Positions 7,558 to 15,381 of a stretch of 26,984 nt of DNA are shown here, piece after piece. The notes beneath the pieces are model-generated. The model ran no database searches and was not told the DNA's origin. It was given only the letters and a program-made list of their open reading frames with translations. The stretch's first letter is position 1; each line of letters starts with the position of its first letter. Both the position numbers and the translations under genes were made by a program. Where the stretch lies: positions 1-26,984 of the forward strand of contig CAYJKY010000040.1 in the NCBI GenBank assembly GCA_964370825.1, written 5' to 3'. Source of the stretch: CAYJBH01 sp964370825. Lineage in GTDB: Bacteria > Bacillota > Clostridia > Oscillospirales > Ruminococcaceae.

Positions 7558-7705
7558 GCATAATGTTAATATAGATGATTAGGTAACAATAAAATTGGTG
7601 AATTTGCGGAAAAACAATCAATGCAAAAATGGTCATTGCATTTGTAATAATATAGTGATATAATACATATATATTGTATAATCAAAAATAGAAAGAGTCT
7701 TAGGT
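7558..7705. other. Divergent intergenic region between the lipoprotein operon and pilB
   Basis: 148 AT-rich bases separating divergent transcription units. Apart from the two promoters listed, nothing coding is seen. TATATATA-like tracts lie at 7650-7682, including a second TATAAT at 7677-7682 with no good -35. This is where a regulator acting on both sides would bind; no clear operator repeat was found. Confidence 0.5.
7636..7664 (+). promoter_or_regulatory. Promoter of the type IV pilus cluster (pilB)
   Basis: TTGCAT (7636-7641), a 17-base spacer and TATAAT (7659-7664), followed by a leader of about 35 bases and a GAAAGAG ribosome binding site eight bases before the pilB ATG at 7706. Confidence 0.75.
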
Positions 7706-9409
7706 ATGGATAACGATCTTAAAAAATATCGCCTCGGTGACCTACTTGTTTTAAAGGGAGTCATCTCTGAGGACGAACTTGACAAAGCACTTTCACTGCA
7801 AAAAAAGATGCATCGCTGGCTAGGCGACTGCCTTATAGAGCTCGGCTATGTAACCGATGATGACATCGCAAACATGCTGGAAATTCAGCTCGGAATACCA
7901 AAGGTTGACCTTCGCAGTAGACAGATTGATCCTAATGTAATTAACATGATAAGTGGTTCTGTTTTAAGAAAGCACACAGCACTACCTCTCGGTTTCAGCC
8001 AAAATCATCCCAATGTTTTGGTTGTTGCCATGTCAAACCCGCTTGACATGGCGGCACAGCAGGATATCGAGATTGTGACCAACTGTGTTATCGAGCCACG
8101 TATTGCCACCATTGGTGAGATTAACGCTGTGCTGGACAAATATTTCGGAAGCGACGAGGCAATGTCGGCGGCAGAGCAGTATGCAAAGGAGCGTGAGAGC
8201 CAACTTCAACAGCTTGAGGCGGCTGAGGCGGCACAGCAGGCGGAGCTTGAAAATGCGCCGATGGTTCAACTGGTGCGCTCCATTATAGAGCAGGCGGTGC
8301 GACAGCGTGCGAGTGACATTCATTTTGACGCCCTTGAAAAGACGGTTAGAATTCGCTACCGCGTTGACGGCGTTTTAATGGAAAAGATGCTTTACGACAT
8401 CGCTCTTTTACCCGGCATGGTCACCCGAATAAAAATTATGGGCGGCATGGATATTTCTGAAAAACGTAAACCGCAGGATGGACGAATCAGCATAATAGTC
8501 GACCGCAGTGAGTACGATATCCGTGTTTCGGTTCTCCCGTCCTCCTTCGGCGAAAAGATTGTTATGCGTATTGCTTCGGCAATGGCACTTACCATGACAA
8601 AGGCACAGCTCGGAATGAACGATGACGAACTTAAAAAATTTGAGCATATTCTTAAAAACCCCAACGGAATTATACTGGTTACAGGTCCTACAGGTAGCGG
8701 TAAATCTACCACCCTTTATACCGCACTTTCCGAACTCAACAGCGTGGATGTTAACATCATCACGGTTGAGGATCCGGTTGAGGCAAATATCGAGGGCATT
8801 AACCAGGTTCAGGTTAACACGAGGGCAGATTTAACCTTCGCTACCGCACTTCGATCAATATTACGTCAAGATCCGGACATAATAATGATAGGTGAAATTC
8901 GAGACATCGAAACGGCGACTATTGCGGTCCAAGCCTCTATCACCGGACATTTAGTTGTAAGCACCCTTCATACCAACAGCTCGGCGGCTACCGTTTCCCG
9001 ACTGCTTGATATGGGCGTGGAATCCTTCCTGCTTGCCGACTCTATCGTGGGCGTTATAGCACAGCGTCTTGTGAGACGGCTCTGTCCACGTTGTAAAAAG
9101 GCTCGCCTTGCAACCGGCAGTGAAAAGGCAACCATCGGCTACACCGGCGATTCTCAGATAACAATACACGAGCCGGTTGGCTGTCCGTATTGTTCTAATG
9201 TTGGATATTACGGACGAATAGGCGTTTACGAGATTATGGAGATAACCCCTGAACTCAAGGAGATAATCTCCTCGCACGGCTCGACCGAAAGCATCAAAAG
9301 TGCTGCTGTTAAAGGCGGAATGAGGTCGCTGAGATCCAGTGCCGTGAGAATGGTTTTAGAGGGAATAACCACAATCGAAGAGATGCTAAAGGTTTCATTT
9401 GAAGAATAA
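7706..9409 (+). CDS. pilB: Type IV pilus extension ATPase PilB with MshEN N-terminus
   Basis: 567 residues. An N-terminal MshEN (GSPII_E_N) domain contains two tandem 24-residue motifs, the first beginning RLGDLLVLKG and the second WLGDCLIELG; this domain is known to bind c-di-GMP in MshE-type ATPases. A linker rich in Ala, Glu and Gln (about 150-185) precedes the ATPase domain with the Asp box ASDIHFD, Walker A GPTGSGKST (327-335), Walker B DPDIIMIGEIRD (from 389), and the His box STLHTN. A four-cysteine zinc site is formed by C460, C463, C493 and C496. It hydrolyses ATP at the cytoplasmic base to drive pilin polymerisation through PilC. First gene of the cluster, with its own promoter. Confidence 0.97.
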   Translation: MDNDLKKYRLGDLLVLKGVISEDELDKALSLQKKMHRWLGDCLIELGYVTDDDIANMLEIQLGIPKVDLRSRQIDPNVINMISGSVLRKHTALPLGFSQNHPNVLVVAMSNPLDMAAQQDIEIVTNCVIEPRIATIGEINAVLDKYFGSDEAMSAAEQYAKERESQLQQLEAAEAAQQAELENAPMVQLVRSIIEQAVRQRASDIHFDALEKTVRIRYRVDGVLMEKMLYDIALLPGMVTRIKIMGGMDISEKRKPQDGRISIIVDRSEYDIRVSVLPSSFGEKIVMRIASAMALTMTKAQLGMNDDELKKFEHILKNPNGIILVTGPTGSGKSTTLYTALSELNSVDVNIITVEDPVEANIEGINQVQVNTRADLTFATALRSILRQDPDIIMIGEIRDIETATIAVQASITGHLVVSTLHTNSSAATVSRLLDMGVESFLLADSIVGVIAQRLVRRLCPRCKKARLATGSEKATIGYTGDSQITIHEPVGCPYCSNVGYYGRIGVYEIMEITPELKEIISSHGSTESIKSAAVKGGMRSLRSSAVRMVLEGITTIEEMLKVSFEE

Positions 9410-9502
9410 TAATATTGACTAAAGACTAAGGATGAAAGGTGAAAGACTATCCGTTAGCCCTTCGCACTCAGTCAACACAAGTTACCACCGAAAGGATTGT
9501 CA

Positions 9503-10558
9503 ATGCTTACAATAACCGAACTTGTTACATCGGCGGTTGGACGCTCATCCTCCGATATTCATCTCACGCCGGGACTTCCTCCCATTGCACGTATACACGG
9601 TAAACTTGTTCCCATTTCGGAGGATAGGTTACTGCCCAAGGATATAAACGCTATCATCGACAATATCATATCCGAGCCACTCAAGAGGGTACTAAAGGAG
9701 AAAGGCGAGGTTGACTTTGCCTACTCGGTGAGTTCGGTGGGACGATTTCGTATTAACGTGTTTTTACAGCGTGGCTCCTATGCCATGGCGGCACGTATTC
9801 TTAACACCGAGGTTCCGGAGCCGGAAACGCTCAACCTTCCGCCTGCGGTGGTCGAGATGTGCGACAAAAAGCGTGGGCTTGTATTGGTTACCGGCGCAAC
9901 CGGTAGCGGTAAATCCACCACCCTTGCGGCATTGATAAACAGAATCAATCAACGTCACAACTACCATATTTTAACGTTGGAAGACCCGATAGAATACCTT
10001 CACCACCACAATAAATCCATCGTAAACCAACGTGAAATCGGAACCGACTCTAACAGCTTCCCCAATGCACTGCGTGCGGCACTCCGTCAAGACCCGGATG
10101 TAATCCTTGTCGGTGAGATGCGTGACCTTGAAACCATCTCCATCGCCGTAACCGCAGCCGAGACGGGGCATCTCGTTTTCTCCACCCTGCATACCGTAGG
10201 TGCGGCAAACACCATCGACAGAATTATCGACGTATTTCCGCCATATCAACAACAGCAGATACGAACCCAGCTTGCCGATGTTTTGGAGTGTGTGGTTTCG
10301 CAACAGCTTATACCGCTTGCCGACGGCAAGGGTAGAACCGCCGCCTTTGAGGTTATGCTCTCGAACGGTGCTATAAGAAACAACATCCGTGAGGGGAAAA
10401 CCTTCCAAATTCCATCTACTATACTAACCAGTGCAAAGGTAGGCATGAAGACGATGGACGACGCACTACTTGAGCTATATCAATCCGGAAAGATAAGCTA
10501 TGAAAATGCGCTTATCTTTGCACAGGACAGGCTTGCCCTCAGCAAGCGTATCTATTGA
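9503..10558 (+). CDS. pilT: Type IV pilus retraction ATPase PilT
   Basis: 351 residues from the ATG at 9503; an upstream in-frame TTG at 9497 directly abuts the AAAGGA site, so the ATG, six bases away, is preferred. It has SSDIHLTPGLPP at the N-terminus, Walker A GATGSGKST (131-139), Walker B DPDVILVGEMRD (from 197), the His box STLHTVGAANT, and the PilT hallmark AIRNNIREGKTFQIPS (from 290; family consensus AIRNLIREGK). It lacks the MshEN domain and the zinc cysteines of PilB, as expected. It depolymerises the pilus and gives twitching or retraction force, so these pili are probably dynamic. A 93-base spacer without a terminator separates it from pilB. Confidence 0.96.
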   Translation: MLTITELVTSAVGRSSSDIHLTPGLPPIARIHGKLVPISEDRLLPKDINAIIDNIISEPLKRVLKEKGEVDFAYSVSSVGRFRINVFLQRGSYAMAARILNTEVPEPETLNLPPAVVEMCDKKRGLVLVTGATGSGKSTTLAALINRINQRHNYHILTLEDPIEYLHHHNKSIVNQREIGTDSNSFPNALRAALRQDPDVILVGEMRDLETISIAVTAAETGHLVFSTLHTVGAANTIDRIIDVFPPYQQQQIRTQLADVLECVVSQQLIPLADGKGRTAAFEVMLSNGAIRNNIREGKTFQIPSTILTSAKVGMKTMDDALLELYQSGKISYENALIFAQDRLALSKRIY

Positions 10559-10619
10559 TCTTTGTAATTAATTTACAAAAAATCGAGGAAATAGAACATT
10601 GTTTTTTAATTGCATTTTC

Positions 10620-10649
10620 GGTGTTTTTGCAAAAACACCTTGATTTTTG
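10620..10649 (+). terminator. Intrinsic terminator after pilT
   Basis: A perfect 20-base palindrome (GGTGTTTTTG at 10620-10629, CAAAAACACC at 10630-10639) followed by TTGATTTTT. It separates the pilBT unit from pilC. An AT-rich TTTGTAA/TTACAAA hairpin (10561-10579) lies just upstream. Confidence 0.65.
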
Positions 10650-10668
10650 TTGTCAAATATTGTATAAT
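10640..10668 (+). promoter_or_regulatory. Promoter before pilC
   Basis: TTGATT (10640-10645), 17 bases, TATAAT (10663-10668). It directly abuts the terminator palindrome after pilT, implying that pilC and downstream genes have a second transcription start. A second TATAAT (10675-10680) with TTGTCA (10650-10655) has a 19-base spacer and is weaker. Confidence 0.6.
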
Positions 10669-10707
10669 TAACAGTATAATAAACACGTTTTGTAGGAGTA
10701 CACAATT

Positions 10708-11925
10708 TTGGCTGCTTTCAGTTACACCGCTTTTGACAAAACCGGAAAACAGATTAAAGGAACCATTGAGGCTTCGAGCGTTGAGGAGGCTTCCGCACTT
10801 ATTAAGGAGGGTGGTAACCTTCCGCTTAGCGTAGGTGCCGGTAGTGCGCTTAACAAGGATATAAATATTACATTCTTACAAAAAAAGCCGACCCCTCGGG
10901 ATTTGGCTGTTTTTTGTAGGCAGTTTGTAAGTATAACTTCCGCCGGTGTTCCGGTGACCAATGCCCTTGAAATGCTTGCCGAACAGACCGAAAACCCCTC
11001 GCTTAAAAATGCGGTTGCCGAATGTTTAGCCTCCATTCAGGCAGGTTCGGACTTATCCGAGGCTATGGGACGCTTTCCCAAGGTTTTTCCTCCCCTGCTC
11101 GTCACCATGGTGCGTGCCGGTGAGGCATCCGGTACCCTGGACGTTTCCTTTAATCGTATGGCAGCACAGTTTGAGAAGGATGCAAAGCTCCGTTCCTTGA
11201 TTCAAAAATCCTCCATCTACCCGATAATCGTTTTGCTTGTTGCATTTGCGGTGGTGGTTTTAATGTTAGCCTTTGTTGTTCCACAGTTCGAGGGTTTACT
11301 TACAGACATAGGCAGTGAGCTTCCTGCCCTCACCGTTGCAGTAATTGCGGCGAGTGACTTCATGGCGGAGTTCTGGTACATAGTAATTGCAGTTTTCTTT
11401 GCACTCGTTTTATTTATAAGATACTTTGCCGGCACCGATATTGGCAAGATGTTTTTCAGCACACTACAGCTTAGGTTGCCCCTTTTCGGCGACCTTACGG
11501 TGAAAACCGCATCTGCGGCGACCTGTCGAACCCTTTCGACGCTTATCGCCGGCGGTATCCCAATTATTGACGCGATAGAAATCGTATCCGGTACGATAGC
11601 CAACGTACAGTTTAAAAACTCGCTTATTGAAGCGAGGGACAGTGTTGCAATGGGTGCTCCGCTCTCGGAGCAGTTCGTAACCTCCGGTTTATACCCTCCG
11701 CTCGTCTGCCACATGACGAAAATCGGTGAGGAGACCGGCGACCTTGAGGGCATGATGAACAAGATTGCCGACTATTATGACGAGGAGGTGGAGAACGCCA
11801 CCGCAATGGTGATGGCGGTAATAGAGCCGATGACCATCATCCTGCTCGCCCTTGTTATCGGCGTTATCGTGGGTGCTGTTATGCTACCGATGGTGGAGAT
11901 GTACAACGCACTCGGAAACTTATAG
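10708..11925 (+). CDS. pilC: Type IV pilus inner-membrane platform protein PilC
   Basis: 405 residues, usual for PilC/GspF. The start is a TTG nine bases after GTAGGAG, giving MAAFSYTAFDKTGKQIKGTIEASS, the standard PilC opening. It has two T2SSF domains, the first with RDLAVFCRQFVSITSAGVPVTNALEML and VPQFEGLL, the second with ATCRTLSTLIAGGIPIIDAIEI and MTKIGEETGDLEGMMNKIADYYDEEV. Three membrane segments lie near residues 170-190, 220-240 and 370-395. It is the rotor or platform that couples PilB and PilT to pilin insertion and removal. It follows its own promoter and terminator arrangement and is separated from pilA by 77 bases containing a hairpin. Confidence 0.96.
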   Translation: MAAFSYTAFDKTGKQIKGTIEASSVEEASALIKEGGNLPLSVGAGSALNKDINITFLQKKPTPRDLAVFCRQFVSITSAGVPVTNALEMLAEQTENPSLKNAVAECLASIQAGSDLSEAMGRFPKVFPPLLVTMVRAGEASGTLDVSFNRMAAQFEKDAKLRSLIQKSSIYPIIVLLVAFAVVVLMLAFVVPQFEGLLTDIGSELPALTVAVIAASDFMAEFWYIVIAVFFALVLFIRYFAGTDIGKMFFSTLQLRLPLFGDLTVKTASAATCRTLSTLIAGGIPIIDAIEIVSGTIANVQFKNSLIEARDSVAMGAPLSEQFVTSGLYPPLVCHMTKIGEETGDLEGMMNKIADYYDEEVENATAMVMAVIEPMTIILLALVIGVIVGAVMLPMVEMYNALGNL

Positions 11926-11933
11926 TGTTTAAC

Positions 11934-11960
11934 AACCGGTGATTAGGGGTCACGGCGGTT
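11934..11960 (+). other. Hairpin between pilC and pilA
   Basis: AACCGGTGA (11934-11942) pairs with TCAC-GG-CGGTT (11950-11960), nine base pairs with a 2-nt bulge and a 7-nt loop. It is followed by an A/T-rich run rather than a clean T tract. It could be a partial terminator or an mRNA-stabilising or processing site that lets pilA accumulate above pilC. The mechanism is inferred. Confidence 0.45.
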
Positions 11961-12002
11961 AAAAATAAATTTTATTCAGTTTTTTAGAGAAAGGAAATGA
12001 AT

Positions 12003-12542
12003 ATGACAGAAACTTTAACAAAAAAGGTTGAGAACTTTAACACGGCTCGTAAGAACAACAAAGGTTTCTCCCTTGTTGAGCTTATCATCGTAATCGCTAT
12101 CATTGCTATCTTAGCAGCAGTATTAGCACCACAGTTCATCCGTTTCCTGGATGATGCAGAGATTTCCACCGATATCGCTAAGGCAACAAACATCGAGACA
12201 GTTATCAATACTCTATTTGCTTCAAATGATATCGAATTCGATCCAACCGATACAGATCCAGATACATTTGTATGGGATGTTGACGCTGGAACAATAACTG
12301 TTGGGGCTGGTATAACAGGTGGATCTACAGACAATAACCTTGGTGCAGCAATTGCAATGTTTAACCAGTTGAACATTGATGGTACTACTCCTACCAGTGG
12401 TGTAGTGCCAGGAGGTACTCCAACAGATGAACTGCAAACTCAAAGCAGTGTTGCTGTCGATGTAACATGGACAATCTCACGTGATGCAAATGGTATTGTT
12501 TCAGTAAGAAGTGATGTTGACTACGGAGCCTGGGACAATTAA
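12003..12542 (+). CDS. pilA: Major type IV pilin PilA
   Basis: 179 residues from the ATG at 12003, six bases after AAAGGAA; an in-frame ATG at 11997 is too close to that site. The leader is 21 residues, ending NNKG, with prepilin peptidase cleavage before FSLVELIIVIAIIAILAAVLAP. Glu5 of the mature chain is present. The mature pilin is about 158 residues, with an N-terminal helix and a Thr/Asp/Gly-rich globular head. It has no cysteines, so no disulfide-closed D-region. The conserved N-terminal part uses C-ending codons (ATC, TTC) while the head uses more A/T-ending codons. Position between pilC and pilD and the long leader suggest this is the main fibre subunit. Confidence 0.92.
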   Translation: MTETLTKKVENFNTARKNNKGFSLVELIIVIAIIAILAAVLAPQFIRFLDDAEISTDIAKATNIETVINTLFASNDIEFDPTDTDPDTFVWDVDAGTITVGAGITGGSTDNNLGAAIAMFNQLNIDGTTPTSGVVPGGTPTDELQTQSSVAVDVTWTISRDANGIVSVRSDVDYGAWDN

Positions 12543-12820
12543 CCCCCCCCTTCCGAATCTCTTCTATGTCATTTGAGTGACTTGCCACTTGATAACCCCT
12601 AAATTGGGCGGCAATCCTATTTTTGATTTATCGTGTCGGCTCTATGACATAATTAAAGAGGAGTTCGGATATTGGCGAAATGTACGGGGTGGAAAATAAT
12701 TAACGGTGGTTTTTGCAGGTCAAAGACTGTTACATATTTAACCTTTTGGTTAAATAACCTTATTTTTCACCCCAAAATTTTTGCTAACAAACAAAAACAT
12801 TTATTAAGGACACAGCTTTT
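12543..12820 (+). other. Structured intergenic region between pilA and pilD
   Basis: 278 bases without a convincing gene. It starts with eight consecutive C residues (12543-12550) just after the pilA stop. A 14-bp inverted repeat with one mismatch (12686-12699 with 12760-12773) encloses a 9-bp hairpin TATTTAACC/GGTTAAATA (12735-12756, TTTT loop), which is followed by TTATTTTT. The inner hairpin plus T-rich tail can act as the pilA terminator; the outer arm pairs over that tail. A GAGGAG sequence near 12660 precedes no credible reading frame. Confidence 0.55.
12735..12767 (+). terminator. Possible terminator after pilA
   Basis: TATTTAACC and GGTTAAATA with a TTTT loop, followed three bases later by TTATTTTT. 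The stem is AT-rich, so strength is doubtful. It would limit readthrough from the highly expressed pilin gene into pilD. Confidence 0.4.
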
Positions 12821-13600
12821 ATGGATTTCGGCATACTGCCAACGCATTTATATATAACAATGCTCTGCCTTATTGGCTTACTCGGCATTATCGTGGGTAG
12901 TTTTTTGAATGTATGTATACTGCGTATTCCGCAAAAGGAGAGTGTCGTAACCGTTCCCTCCCACTGCACCCATTGCAACAAACGCCTTAAATGGTGGGAG
13001 TTGATACCGCTTTTCAGTTATCTTTTTTTAGGCGGAAGATGCTCAAAATGCAAAAGCAAAATCTCGGCTCAATATCCAATCGTCGAGGCGACAAACGGTC
13101 TGCTTTGGCTTTTGGTTTTTGTGGTTTTAGGCTTTACCGCCGAGGCGTTAATCTCGGCACTTCTTACCTCAGCACTTTTGGTGCTAACCGTAATCGATGC
13201 AAGAACTCTCGAAATCCCAATACAAACCACCGTTTTTATAGCGGTGCTCGGCATGATAAACACCGCATTAAACCTCGATGATATCGCAAGTCATCTACTC
13301 GGGTTCGGTGTTATAACCGCAATACTTCTACTGCTTTTATTCCTGTCGAACGGCAGGGCTATAGGTGGAGGCGATGTAAAACTAATGGCAGGTTGCGGAT
13401 TGTTTTTAGGGCTGTTGCCCTGCGTGTTTGCCTTTATCACGGCATGTGTAATCGGCTCGATTATCCATGTAGTGAGAATAAAATTCTTTAATGCCTCACG
13501 GACGCTTGCAATGGGTCCATATCTATCGGTAGGAGTTTTTATCTCGCTGTTATGGGGGCGAAACATTATAGATTGGTATATAGCTTTACTAGTAATATAA
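12821..13600 (+). CDS. pilD: Prepilin peptidase PilD
   Basis: 259 residues with about seven or eight membrane segments. The N-terminal domain has the four-cysteine zinc motif C49-x2-C52 and C74-x2-C77 (CTHCNKRL and CSKCKSK), and the opening GIIVGSFLNVCILRIP. The aspartic protease residues are Asp126 in VIDARTLEIP and Asp185 in the GGGDVKLM motif (family GxGD). It cleaves the leaders of PilA and the minor pilins after the conserved Gly and methylates the new N-terminus. An AAGGA site lies about ten bases before the ATG. All five prepilin-like proteins in the cluster are its expected substrates. Confidence 0.96.
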   Translation: MDFGILPTHLYITMLCLIGLLGIIVGSFLNVCILRIPQKESVVTVPSHCTHCNKRLKWWELIPLFSYLFLGGRCSKCKSKISAQYPIVEATNGLLWLLVFVVLGFTAEALISALLTSALLVLTVIDARTLEIPIQTTVFIAVLGMINTALNLDDIASHLLGFGVITAILLLLLFLSNGRAIGGGDVKLMAGCGLFLGLLPCVFAFITACVIGSIIHVVRIKFFNASRTLAMGPYLSVGVFISLLWGRNIIDWYIALLVI

Positions 13601-13670
13601 TTTACTTGGATTGTAAGCTGTTTATATATTTTAAGATTGTAAAAAAATTATTTTTGGAGGGGCCTGTTAT

Positions 13671-15287
13671 ATGGCAAAGAAGACATTACTAATCGAGATT
13701 GGTGATAAAATCACCAAGGTGAGTGTCGGCACAAGAAGGGGTAAAACCTTTCATGCGGCAAGAAACTTCCATTTTCAAACACCCGAAAACTGTATCCTTG
13801 ACGGTGCGGTAACAACGGCGGATACCTTGGCTCTTGCCATAAGGGAACAGCTAATAGCCCACCGTATCACCGACGCTAAGGATGTGATATATGTTTTGGT
13901 TTCCTCCAAAATAGTCAGTCGTGAGGTCATGTTACCTCCGGTACGTCCTAACCGTATCGCTGATATTGTGCGCGCAAATGCCGGCGACTACTTTCCTATC
14001 GATGTTTCAAGCTATCAAATCTCCCACTCTTTACTCGAGACGATAGGCGGTGAAAACCCCGGCTGCCGTGTGCTTGTTACCGCGGCACCAAAAAATATCA
14101 TGGCTAGCTTTAAAAAGCTAAACGATGTATTAGGTCTCAACCTTATCGCCTTTGACCATGTTGCAAACGCACAGTTCCAGGCCTTTAAAAATTTATCGTC
14201 CGGTGGCGTTACCATGTACTTAGATGTAGGCACAAACTACACCATCGCAACCTTTATTGTGAATGGTGTTTTAATGCTACAGCGCGTTACACCCTTAGGC
14301 GGCGACAGTATTTTAAATGCAGCAATGAATAATGCGAGTATGGCACTGGAGCGTTTCAGTGAGGTAATAGAACTTTCCGCCGAGATGCAGTGGATGCGAG
14401 AACATCTTCCGACCGAACAGTACACCGAGGTATCTTCCGGTCTGCTAACCCTTGTCGCAAGAAGTGTTGACTTTTTTAAATCGGCATACAAGGGCGAGAA
14501 TATCGACCGGATTGTAATGCATGGTAGCTGTTCAAAGATTGTAGGACTAAAACCAGCAATTTCAAACCAGCTTGGTGTCGAGGTGGTGACCCTCGATGAG
14601 GTTGCAGGATTAAACAAAATTTTAGATGGCGAAAATGTGGCGATATTTGCCTCGGTAATGTCGGGTGAATTTGATCCGCTAGATCTAATACCGTCCGAGA
14701 TGCTACAAACAAAACATAGTGCATCCAAGAGCTCATCTTCAAGCCTTGCACTTCCGATACTACTGCTTGTGGTCTCACTCGGCGCCGGTGGTATAATGAC
14801 CGGATTGACCCTTATGGATTACATGGCGGTAAACAACGAGCTTACCACCACAAAAAACAGAATCGAGGAGCTACAGCCGGTTGTAGTCGTTTACAATGAG
14901 TATTCCGAGATAATAGCCCTTGAGAACAACCTAAAACTAATCGAGAGCGATGCAAAAAACAACAATGCAAATCTGCGTGCGTTTTTAGAGGAGTTAGAGC
15001 TAAAAATGCCCAGCAACCTACTTTTACTCTCGGCAAACTGCGATAATGGTGGTGTTGCTATGAATATCGAGGTTGCTAACATGGACGATGCGGCGGTGGT
15101 ACTGTCTCAGCTGAGAACCTTTACCAGCATTGCAAACCTGATGGTAAGCCCGATAGTTGAGGAAGAAAACGAGGTAGGCGTGCAGGTGGTAACCTTCACG
15201 GTAAGCTGTATCTACAATCCGGTAGACCCGATGCTGACCGAAGTTCCCACTCCACTGACCGCATCCACAACAACACCGACAGCATAG
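13671..15287 (+). CDS. PilM-PilN fusion protein
   Basis: 538 residues. Residues 1 to about 330 form an actin-like PilM ATPase: LLIEIGDKITKVSVG (phosphate 1), MYLDVGTNYTIATF (phosphate 2) and MHGSCSKIVGL (adenosine). Residues 337-341, LDLIP, resemble the INLLP motif with which free PilN binds PilM. After a serine-rich linker comes one membrane segment (about 359-381), a coiled coil (about 383-440, Glu/Asn-rich) and a PilN-like ferredoxin-fold domain ending in a Thr/Pro-rich tail. PilM and PilN normally are separate genes; here they form one chain, linking cytoplasm and the outer membrane face. It has a GGAGG site. The stop codon lies within a hairpin repeat. Confidence 0.85.
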   Translation: MAKKTLLIEIGDKITKVSVGTRRGKTFHAARNFHFQTPENCILDGAVTTADTLALAIREQLIAHRITDAKDVIYVLVSSKIVSREVMLPPVRPNRIADIVRANAGDYFPIDVSSYQISHSLLETIGGENPGCRVLVTAAPKNIMASFKKLNDVLGLNLIAFDHVANAQFQAFKNLSSGGVTMYLDVGTNYTIATFIVNGVLMLQRVTPLGGDSILNAAMNNASMALERFSEVIELSAEMQWMREHLPTEQYTEVSSGLLTLVARSVDFFKSAYKGENIDRIVMHGSCSKIVGLKPAISNQLGVEVVTLDEVAGLNKILDGENVAIFASVMSGEFDPLDLIPSEMLQTKHSASKSSSSSLALPILLLVVSLGAGGIMTGLTLMDYMAVNNELTTTKNRIEELQPVVVVYNEYSEIIALENNLKLIESDAKNNNANLRAFLEELELKMPSNLLLLSANCDNGGVAMNIEVANMDDAAVVLSQLRTFTSIANLMVSPIVEEENEVGVQVVTFTVSCIYNPVDPMLTEVPTPLTASTTTPTA

Positions 15288-15340
15288 TACAGTCATTCAA
15301 CTTGAAAAGCGATACATAGTATTTCAAGTTAAGCTACTAT
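15284..15340. repeat. Short copy of the hairpin repeat between pilMN and pilO
   Basis: AACTTGAAA (15299-15307) and TTTCAAGTT (15322-15330) form a perfect 9-bp stem around GCGATACATAG; the ends ATAGTA (15284-15289) and TACTAT (15335-15340) are inverted. The pattern CTTGAAAA-CGATA-TTTCAAGTTAA-CTACTA is shared with copies at 3.5 and 26.9 kb. The left end contains the pilMN stop codon. Confidence 0.75.
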
Positions 15341-15381
15341 ACATTCGTAACACCATTTGTATTTAATTTAGGAGAATTGTA

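Noticed and set aside
9410..9502. Possible c-di-GMP riboswitch or other leader in the pilus cluster spacers
   Set aside because: No GEMM-type conserved blocks were seen here, before pilB, before pilC or before pilA.
9433..9516. Short ATG frame in the pilB-pilT spacer
   Set aside because: 27 codons, no ribosome binding site and it overlaps pilT in another frame.
12672..12857. 61-codon TTG-start frame with a GAGGAG upstream
   Set aside because: It runs through the nested inverted repeats and into pilD, with no recognisable protein features.
13601..13670. Promoter before pilMN
   Set aside because: AT-rich, but no -35/-10 pair at proper spacing; only the ribosome binding site GGAGG is clear.
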